DNA of 17,967 bases from a bacterium (GTDB taxonomy: Bacteria > Patescibacteriota > Minisyncoccia > Minisyncoccales > JANBVM01): NCBI GenBank assembly GCA_030591065.1, contig JAUVBU010000008.1:1-17967 (forward strand), in the 5' to 3' direction. Below the pieces are notes generated by a model. That model was not told where the DNA came from. It worked only from the letters and a program-made list of their open reading frames with translations, and did no database searches. Positions 13,097-17,967 of this stretch are shown here, piece after piece; positions within the stretch are counted from its first letter, which is position 1; every line of letters starts with the position of its first letter. The position numbers and the translations under genes were made by a program.

Positions 13097-13693
13097 ATGA
13101 AGCAAATAATTTCCAAAGAAGAGATTGATAGGTTACTTAAAATAAAGGGAAAAGTAATAGGAGCTGTAATTAAGAATCTCCAAGGTTTTATTATTAAAGA
13201 AGAAGGACAAAGAGGGTTGAAAAAATTAGAAGATACGATGGAAAAGCTTGGGTATCCGATGGAAAGTAATGTAAAATCAATGAGTTTTTATTCCTTAGGA
13301 CGGGAAGCTCTTCTTTTAGTTGTTGTTAAAAAACTTTTTGGCTATAACAATAAAAAGTTTCAAGAGGTGGGAGCTTTTGAATCAAAGCGGGCGATAATTG
13401 TAGAAACTTTAATAAAATATTTTATTTCACCAAGAAAAGCAGTTAAAGAAGCTTCGAGATTTTGGAGGAAATATTATACTGTTGGAGACCTAGAGGTGAC
13501 TGACTTTAATAAGAAAGAGAAATCTTTAATTATTAAAATTAAAAACTTTAATTACACTAAGGAAGGCTGCCAGATTTTTATGGGTTTTTTCCCGAATGTG
13601 GTTCGATTAGTTTTCGGAAGTAAAGCAAGTTGTGAGGAAATAAAATGTATCTATAAGGGAGATGAAGCTCACGAGTTTTTATTAAAATGGTAA
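13097..13693 (+). CDS. V4R-like (4-vinyl reductase superfamily) orphan protein, copy B
   Basis: A 198-residue soluble protein homologous over its full length to the minus-strand protein at 2321-2923. Shared features in order are IIS near the N-terminus, KEEGxxGLxKLExxMxxLG (about 34-53), SFY (about 63-65), FWRKYYTVGDLEV (about 121-133), then Cys158-Gln-Ile, Gly-Ser-Lys before Cys179, Cys184 and a terminal GDEAHEFLLKW (188-198). The C-x4-C...GD-x-x-H-E-F ending is the V4R pattern with the last Cys replaced by His192. V4R domains are predicted ligand-binding or sensor modules, but no output domain (kinase, helix-turn-helix) is attached here, so a stand-alone binding or metal protein is one possibility. 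Functional assignment is not supported. It is preceded by a promoter and followed by the zinc-ribbon gene, which has its own promoter. Confidence 0.7.
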   Translation: MKQIISKEEIDRLLKIKGKVIGAVIKNLQGFIIKEEGQRGLKKLEDTMEKLGYPMESNVKSMSFYSLGREALLLVVVKKLFGYNNKKFQEVGAFESKRAIIVETLIKYFISPRKAVKEASRFWRKYYTVGDLEVTDFNKKEKSLIIKIKNFNYTKEGCQIFMGFFPNVVRLVFGSKASCEEIKCIYKGDEAHEFLLKW

Positions 13694-13716
13694 TTAAAGA
13701 ATAAGGTAAAGTGAGG

Positions 13717-13745
13717 TTGATTTTTTTAGAAAACTATTGTATAGT
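13717..13745 (+). promoter_or_regulatory. Promoter of the zinc-ribbon protein gene
   Basis: TTGATT (13717-13722) and TATAGT (13740-13745) are separated by exactly 17 nt. The start near 13752 gives a leader of about 50 nt, the longest inferred for any protein gene in the window. Confidence 0.7.
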
Positions 13746-13801
13746 TCAGAAGTAAAAAGTATAAAAACTAATAATTGATTTAAAACAATTAAAATAAATT
13801 T

Positions 13802-14455
13802 ATGAATAGCTTTAATAGTAGACCTAGTCGTGACCGAGGTAGAGATTCGAGCGGAGGTTCAGGAAGAAGACAGTTTGGTAATAGAGATAGACCAAGACCA
13901 CAAATGCACGAGGCAGTTTGTAGTGAATGTGGTAAAAAATGCGAAGTTCCTTTTAAACCAACTGGCAGAAAGCCTGTTTATTGTAGTCAGTGCTTCTCAA
14001 ATCAAAAAGAAGGCTCATCTAATAATTCCGAAAGAAGAAGCTACGGAAGACCTAGATTTCAGGATAAAAAAATGTTTGATGCGACGTGTGATAAGTGTGG
14101 AAAAAGATTTGAACTCCCCTTTAAACCAACTGGTAGTAGGCCGGTTTATTGTAGTCAATGCTTTGAAAGAAATAATAGTTCTTTAGGTAGAGACAATAAT
14201 CAAGCTACTGGTCAATATAAAGAGCAATTCGATATGTTAAACTCTAAGCTTGATAAATTAATAAAAGCTTTAGTTCCTGTTGTTCAAGTAAAGAAAGAGC
14301 AAACAAAAACAGTGGTAAAAAAAATAAAACCATTGAAGAAGAAAGTAGTGGTTAAGAAAAAGAAAGTAGCAGCTAAGAAAAAAGTGGCAGTTAAGAAAAA
14401 GAAAGTGGCAGTTAAGAAAAAGAAAGCGGTAGCTAAGAAAAAAACAAAGAAATAA
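13802..14455 (+). CDS. Double zinc-ribbon protein with lysine-rich C-terminal tail
   Basis: A 217-residue, strongly basic, four-part protein. Residues 1-35 are a disordered Arg/Gly/Ser-rich segment. Two near-identical zinc ribbons follow, each C-x2-C-x17-C-x2-C: Cys40/43/61/64 and Cys96/99/117/120. Both have the core P-F-K-P-T-G-x-x-P-V-Y-C-S-Q-C-F and are joined by another Arg/Ser-rich linker. A short amphipathic helix (about 140-160) precedes a tail (164-217) built mostly of Lys with Ala and Val in KKKVAVKKK-type repeats, like histone H1 or AlgP tails. Arg-rich and Lys-rich tails with zinc ribbons suggest binding to DNA or RNA, perhaps as a nucleoid or ribosome-associated protein; this is inference. 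Stand-alone ribbons of this kind occur in CPR genomes without a known role. The gene has a good promoter and its own terminator. Confidence 0.82.
   Translation: MNSFNSRPSRDRGRDSSGGSGRRQFGNRDRPRPQMHEAVCSECGKKCEVPFKPTGRKPVYCSQCFSNQKEGSSNNSERRSYGRPRFQDKKMFDATCDKCGKRFELPFKPTGSRPVYCSQCFERNNSSLGRDNNQATGQYKEQFDMLNSKLDKLIKALVPVVQVKKEQTKTVVKKIKPLKKKVVVKKKKVAAKKKVAVKKKKVAVKKKKAVAKKKTKK
14351..14449 (+). repeat. Imperfect 21-bp tandem repeat encoding the lysine tail
   Basis: Units of the form GTTAAGAAAAAGAAAGTGGCA run head to tail: 14351-14371 (21 bp), 14372-14389 (18 bp), 14390-14410 (21 bp), 14411-14431 (21 bp), and a degenerate last unit from 14432. All lengths are multiples of three, so unit gain or loss by slippage keeps the frame and changes only tail length. 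Confidence 0.85.
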
Positions 14456-14514
14456 TTGTTTCTATAAATTTAAACAGTAAGTAATACAAACTAAACTAGT
14501 GAACCTCTGGATTT

Positions 14515-14540
14515 GGCCAAGGTTTTACCTCGGCCTTTTT
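14515..14540 (+). terminator. Intrinsic terminator after the zinc-ribbon gene
   Basis: GGCCAAGG (14515-14522) pairs with CCTCGGCC (14528-14535) with one A-C mismatch and a 5-nt loop, followed by TTTTT. It separates the zinc-ribbon gene from the ABC-F gene. Confidence 0.8.
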
Positions 14541-14564
14541 AGATTAAGTTAACTTGTAATAGTA

Positions 14565-16016
14565 ATGACTCAAGGAAAAAGAATATTAAGGTTTAATAAA
14601 GTGTTTTTTGGCCACGGAGAAAAGAAGCCCATATTAGATGAGGTTGATTTTTCAGTGAGACAAGGATCAAAAATAACTTTAATGGGACAGAATGGTGCGG
14701 GCAAAAGCACCATCTTTCATCTTATTACTAAAGATTTAAAGCCAGACGAAGGAGTTATTAATCTTGGTGAAGGAGTTACTGTGGCTATGGCCAAACAAGT
14801 TATTTCTCGAGATTCGTTTTCCTTAACAATGCGCGAATTTTTTCAGAGCTGTTTTAAAGAAAAGGTATATGATATTGATCCTAAGATTGATAAGGTTTTA
14901 GAAATAGTTAATCTTGTTGCTGGTAAAGATAAAATTATTAAGTCGTTTTCTGGAGGACAACAAGCTAGACTTCTTTTAGCTTCTGCTATTATTCAAGACC
15001 CTGATTTATTACTTTTAGATGAGCCTACTAATAATCTTGATAAAGAGGGAATAGCTCATCTTACTAAATTTCTTATTAACTATAATAAAACATGCGTTGT
15101 TATTTCTCATGACGCTGATTTTTTAAATGCATTTACGGATGGTGTTTTGTATTTAAATTTATTTACTCGGAAAATAGAACAATATGTTGGTAATTACTTT
15201 GATTTATTAGAAGAGATCACAGCTAGAATGAAAAGGGAAAACAGAAAGAATGCTCAATTAATGAAAAGGATTCAAGAGAATAAAGAAAAATCAAACTATT
15301 TTGCTCATAAGGGAGGACAGATGAGGTTATTAGCAAAGAAATTAAGGAAGAAAGCGGCTGAAATGGAAGAAGAAAAAGTTAATGTTAGAAGAGAAGATAA
15401 AACCATTAGACCTTTTATTATTCCTTCTCAGCAAGGCCTTAGTGGAGAAATTCTAAACATTTCATCTCTTTCGGTTGTAAAAAACCAAAAAATAGTAAAA
15501 CGAAAAGTTAATATATCTTTAAGAAAGGGAGACCGTTTATTTTTAGCAGGAAGTAATGGTATTGGTAAAACTACATTACTTGAATCTCTAGTCTCTGAAA
15601 AAACAAACGATTCAAAAGTTTCTTCGGGTGTTAGGGTTGGATATTATCGTCAAGATTTTTCTACCCTTAATCTTAACGATACAGTCTATCAATCTCTTAA
15701 CTCTGTAGCTGAAGATCTTTCAGAGCATGAATTACGTTCTATTGCGGCAGGTTTTTTAATAACTAAGGATTTAGTTTACACTAAAATAGGTAGCTTATCT
15801 GAGGGACAGAAAGGTTTAGTATCTTTTGCTAGAATAGTAATTCAAAAACCAGGACTTCTTGTTTTAGACGAACCTACTAATCATATTAATTTTCGTCACT
15901 TACCAGTTATCGCTTCTACGTTAAACCAATATAAAGGAGTGATGGTTTTAGTAAGTCATATGTCAGAGTTTGTTCAGCAAATTCGGATTGATACAACTCT
16001 TGATTTAAATAAGTAA
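14565..16016 (+). CDS. ABC-F family ATPase with degenerate second nucleotide site
   Basis: A 483-residue protein with two ABC domains and no membrane segments, the ABC-F layout of ribosome-associated translation factors. Domain 1 is intact: Walker A GQNGAGKST (41-49), signature FSGGQQ (128-133), Walker B LLLLDEPTNNLD (148-159), switch His in SHD (181-183). A charged helical linker (about 205-285, with KGGQMRLLAKKLRKKA) fits the P-site tRNA interaction motif region. Domain 2 has Walker A GSNGIGKTT (329-337) but altered later motifs: LSEGQ for LSGGQ (411-415), EPTNHIN for EPTNHLD (436-442), and SHM for SHD (464-466). The protein is shorter than the usual 520-650 residues. EttA-, Uup-like or drug-protection roles are all possible; none is supported specifically. 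It starts 24 nt after a terminator, and its promoter is not clear. Confidence 0.88.
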   Translation: MTQGKRILRFNKVFFGHGEKKPILDEVDFSVRQGSKITLMGQNGAGKSTIFHLITKDLKPDEGVINLGEGVTVAMAKQVISRDSFSLTMREFFQSCFKEKVYDIDPKIDKVLEIVNLVAGKDKIIKSFSGGQQARLLLASAIIQDPDLLLLDEPTNNLDKEGIAHLTKFLINYNKTCVVISHDADFLNAFTDGVLYLNLFTRKIEQYVGNYFDLLEEITARMKRENRKNAQLMKRIQENKEKSNYFAHKGGQMRLLAKKLRKKAAEMEEEKVNVRREDKTIRPFIIPSQQGLSGEILNISSLSVVKNQKIVKRKVNISLRKGDRLFLAGSNGIGKTTLLESLVSEKTNDSKVSSGVRVGYYRQDFSTLNLNDTVYQSLNSVAEDLSEHELRSIAAGFLITKDLVYTKIGSLSEGQKGLVSFARIVIQKPGLLVLDEPTNHINFRHLPVIASTLNQYKGVMVLVSHMSEFVQQIRIDTTLDLNK

Positions 16017-16061
16017 TAGATAAACGTTAATATCTCTTAACTTAAAAAATTGTCTTAATAA

Positions 16062-16096
16062 ATGGCGAATAAATTATAATTATTCGTCATTTTTTA
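16062..16096 (+). terminator. Intrinsic terminator after the ABC-F gene
   Basis: ATGGCGAATAA (16062-16072) pairs with TTATTCGTCAT (16080-16090, one G-U pair) around a 7-nt loop, followed by TTTTTT. It ends the ABC-F transcript about 45 nt after the stop codon. Confidence 0.85.
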
Positions 16097-16115
16097 TTAA
16101 AAACAAAACATAAAA

Positions 16116-16124
16116 TGTTACAAT
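16116..16124 (+). promoter_or_regulatory. Possible extended -10 promoter of mutM
   Basis: TGT-TACAAT is an extended -10 whose hexamer (16119-16124) ends 21 nt before the mutM ATG, giving an expected leader of about 15 nt. No good -35 is seen. Confidence 0.4.
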
Positions 16125-16145
16125 AAAAACATAAAGTGTAAAATT

Positions 16146-17009
16146 ATGCCTGAGTTACCAGAAATCCAAACAATTGTTGATGATTTAAATAAAATAATTC
16201 TTAATAAAAAAATTAAGAAAGTAGATATTCGTTTACCCAAAATTATTAGGGGTGCCAATAAAACCTTTTGTTCTGTTCTAAAAAATAATAGTTTTCAAAA
16301 AATTTCTCGAAGGGGGAAATTTATTATTATTCAATTATCTCAAAAAAATAAATATCTTATTGTTCATCTGCGCATGACTGGGCAGATTATTTATATTAAT
16401 AAAGATAAAATAATAGCCGGAGGTCATAGCGAAGAAAAGAATCAGTTTGATTTACCAAACAAACAAACTCACTTAATAATTTATTTTCAAGATCAATCTA
16501 AGTTATTTTATAACGATCAGCGTCAATTTGGATTTTGGCAAGTAGTTAGCCTTAACGGAGTAAAAGAAGTTCAAAGTAAATTAGGTTTAAATCCTCTTGG
16601 TGTAGAGTTTAATTTACTAAGCTTTAAAAAATTACTAGAAAACAAAAAGGGAAATATTAAAGCTTTTTTATTAAATCAAAAATACGTAGCAGGGCTAGGA
16701 AATATTTATACTGATGAAAGTCTTTTTAGAGCTTATATTCTACCGTCTAGGAAAATAGAAACTCTTACTTTAAAAGAAATCAAAAAACTATATAAAGCTA
16801 TAAAAGATATTTTAGTCTTATCTATTAAATATCGGGGAACAACTTTTAATAATTATGTAGACGCCAGAGGGCGTAAAGGTAAATTTATAAAGTTTTTAAA
16901 AATATACAAGAAAGAGGGTCAAAAATGTTCCAGATGTAAAAAAGAAATAATTAAAAAGATAAAAATTGCCGGAAGGGGGACTAGATATTGTTCTTATTGT
17001 CAAGAATAG
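16146..17009 (+). CDS. mutM: Formamidopyrimidine-DNA glycosylase (Fpg/MutM)
   Basis: A 287-residue base-excision repair enzyme that removes oxidised purines such as 8-oxoguanine and nicks the strand. It begins MPELPE, giving the catalytic Pro2 and Glu3, which fixes the start codon. Lys58 is in RRGKF, HLRMTGQ at 74-80 holds the void-filling Met77, and the H2TH motif contains NQKYVAGLGNIYTDE (177-191). The zinc finger uses Cys261, Cys264, Cys282 and Cys285, with Arg277 in AGRGTRYC. All key residues are present and length is normal. Family members usually read LPEVET; here it is LPEIQT, a change outside the active site. Its last 29 nt overlap the 3' end of the convergent obg gene, so the Y-C-S-Y-C-Q-E end of the zinc finger is coded opposite obg codons. 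Confidence 0.95.
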   Translation: MPELPEIQTIVDDLNKIILNKKIKKVDIRLPKIIRGANKTFCSVLKNNSFQKISRRGKFIIIQLSQKNKYLIVHLRMTGQIIYINKDKIIAGGHSEEKNQFDLPNKQTHLIIYFQDQSKLFYNDQRQFGFWQVVSLNGVKEVQSKLGLNPLGVEFNLLSFKKLLENKKGNIKAFLLNQKYVAGLGNIYTDESLFRAYILPSRKIETLTLKEIKKLYKAIKDILVLSIKYRGTTFNNYVDARGRKGKFIKFLKIYKKEGQKCSRCKKEIIKKIKIAGRGTRYCSYCQE

Positions 17010-17937
17010 AAGCTTTTAGTTCTTCTAAACTATCCCAATTATGAACGGAAACGGGCAATATTTCCCTTTTTAGTTTTTTTAGAGTTTTTAAAATTAATAT
17101 AACTTCTTTCTCGGATTTTAAGTCCGTTTTAGTCAAAAGAATAGTTTCTGGTATCTCTAACAATTTTGGATTGTAACTTTTTAATTCTTTTCGGATTTGT
17201 TTATAGCTTTTTATTGGATCTTTGAGTTCACAAGAAAGGCAATGAAAAAAAAGTGAAACTTTTTCAACGTGCTTTAAAAACTTAATTCCCAACCCTTTTC
17301 CCTTAGAAGCTCCCTCTATAAGTCCAGGAATATCTGCTAGAATTTTACCATTTAATTCTCCTAGATTTGTTTCAATAGTGGTAAAAGGGTAGTTGCCAAT
17401 TTTCGGATTAGCGTTTGTTATTTCTTTAAGTAAACTACTTTTACCAGCGTTAGGAAGACCAATAAATCCATAGTCAGCAATAAATTTAAGATTAATATAT
17501 AAATCTCTTTCTTGTCCGGCAAATCCTCTTTGAGCCTGCATCGGCGTAATGTTTGTAGAAGAACGAAACTCCCAATTACCCTTCCCACCACCCCCTCCCT
17601 TACATAAAAGAAAGTGAGAGTCTTTCTTGTTTACTTCAAAAACTTCTTTAGAGTTTTTATCGGTGATAATAGTTCCAATAGGAACCTTAATCTCTAAGTC
17701 TTTGCCAAACTTACCATATCTTTTAGCAGACATTCCGTGTTGACCATTTTCAGCTTTCATTAGAGGCCCCTTTGAAAGATTGTTAAGAGCGTAAACATCT
17801 GAAGTAGCGGTAATAAAAACACTACCGCCTTTTCCTCCATTACCTCCGTCTGGACCTTTTCTTTCTTTGTAAAAAGAGACTTTTCCGTCTCCTCCGTCTC
17901 CAGCCCTAAGTTTGATATTTATTTCTGTAATTAACAC
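16981..17937 (-). CDS. obg: GTPase Obg (CgtA), short form without C-terminal domain
   Basis: A 318-residue ribosome-assembly and stress GTPase. The glycine-rich Obg fold (1-158) is seen in AGDGGDGKVSF, GPDGGNGGKGG and the later GGGGGKGN. The G domain follows: G1 GLPNAGKSS (160-168), switch I NYPFTTI with Thr186/187, and G3 DIPG followed by LIEGASKGKGLG (from 202). G4 is TKTD (269-272) instead of NKxD, and G5 is SVH rather than SA-h. The protein ends soon after the G domain, so the OCT domain of B. subtilis-type Obg and the acidic tail of the E. coli form are absent. The start is a GTG at 17937-17935; the family begins M-x-x-(D/T)-E at this point and no in-frame ATG lies upstream within the window. 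It overlaps mutM by 29 nt, tail to tail. Confidence 0.93.
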   Translation of the reverse strand: MLITEINIKLRAGDGGDGKVSFYKERKGPDGGNGGKGGSVFITATSDVYALNNLSKGPLMKAENGQHGMSAKRYGKFGKDLEIKVPIGTIITDKNSKEVFEVNKKDSHFLLCKGGGGGKGNWEFRSSTNITPMQAQRGFAGQERDLYINLKFIADYGFIGLPNAGKSSLLKEITNANPKIGNYPFTTIETNLGELNGKILADIPGLIEGASKGKGLGIKFLKHVEKVSLFFHCLSCELKDPIKSYKQIRKELKSYNPKLLEIPETILLTKTDLKSEKEVILILKTLKKLKREILPVSVHNWDSLEELKASILDNKNNI

Positions 17938-17949
17938 ATATATTTTTCC

Positions 17950-17955
17950 ATTATA
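17950..17955 (-). promoter_or_regulatory. -10 box of obg
   Basis: On the minus strand a TATAAT ends 12 nt before the GTG start at 17937, giving a predicted leader of about 5 nt. The -35 region would lie at or beyond the window edge and cannot be judged. Confidence 0.45.
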
Positions 17956-17967
17956 TAATATCAGGCA

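Noticed and set aside
13830..14186. Plus-strand frame of 118 codons
   Set aside because: It is a shifted reading of the zinc-ribbon gene. The true frame has the eight-cysteine pattern and lysine tail.
1..17967. CRISPR array, insertion sequence, prophage or integrase
   Set aside because: No spaced direct repeats, terminal inverted repeats, transposase, integrase or phage structural genes were seen. The only tandem repeat is the coding lysine-tail repeat at 14351-14449.

Overview
This is a low-GC (roughly one-third G+C by eye), gene-dense bacterial chromosome segment with no mobile elements, CRISPR arrays or phage genes. Several traits point to a Candidate Phyla Radiation (Patescibacteria, most likely Parcubacteria-like) genome. 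Proteins are compact (a RecJ-like protein of 387 aa, an Obg of 318 aa without its C-terminal domain). MurJ/LepA, FtsB-tRNA-RF2-FtsEX and MutM/Obg are packed tightly, and there are several small orphan proteins. UGA is a normal stop: an intact RF2 carries the classic UGA frameshift site, which argues against the UGA-recoding Gracilibacteria/Absconditabacteria. The taxonomic placement is inference; no rRNA is present.

Layout. 1-1711: the 3' end of phosphoglycerate kinase, then a DHH/DHHA1 phosphoesterase overlapping RNase HI. 1742-2282: RNase P RNA on the minus strand with a consensus promoter and a bidirectional terminator shared with rnhA. 2321-2923 (minus): a V4R-like orphan protein. 3043-6481: murJ-lepA (lipid II flippase and EF4). 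6505-6723: a bidirectional terminator, an unlisted 34-residue membrane protein on the minus strand, and a 23-bp divergent promoter shared with the next operon. 6724-10153: FtsB/DivIC-like protein, tRNA-Gly(CCC), tRNA-Thr(CGT), prfB with programmed +1 frameshift, ftsE, ftsX, tRNA-Gln(CTG). 10205-14455: an accessory stretch of mostly single-gene units: MazG-like pyrophosphohydrolase, nucleotidyltransferase, CYTH phosphatase/cyclase-like protein, alpha/beta hydrolase, a second V4R-like paralogue, and a duplicated zinc-ribbon protein with a lysine-rich tail. 14565-17951: ABC-F ATPase, mutM, and convergent obg whose 3' end overlaps mutM.

How the genes work together. Housekeeping functions dominate: glycolysis (pgk), nucleic-acid maintenance (DHH exonuclease-like, RNase HI, Fpg), RNA processing and translation (RNase P, EF4, RF2, tRNAs, ABC-F, Obg) and cell envelope/division (MurJ, FtsB-like, FtsEX). 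The middle accessory region holds enzymes predicted to act on nucleotides or phosphorylated metabolites, but nothing in the sequence ties them into one pathway.

Expression signals are unusual. No start codon in the window is preceded by a recognisable Shine-Dalgarno motif (AGGA/GGAG/GAGG). Several starts lie 7-10 nt downstream of a -10 box, so leaderless or near-leaderless transcripts are likely. The one good Shine-Dalgarno-like element sits inside prfB, where it drives the frameshift. Terminators are often fused directly to the next promoter. I found no convincing new multi-gene system. The most interesting items are the paired V4R-like orphans, the zinc-ribbon/lysine-tail protein, the small membrane protein on a bidirectional promoter, and the leaderless/no-SD pattern.
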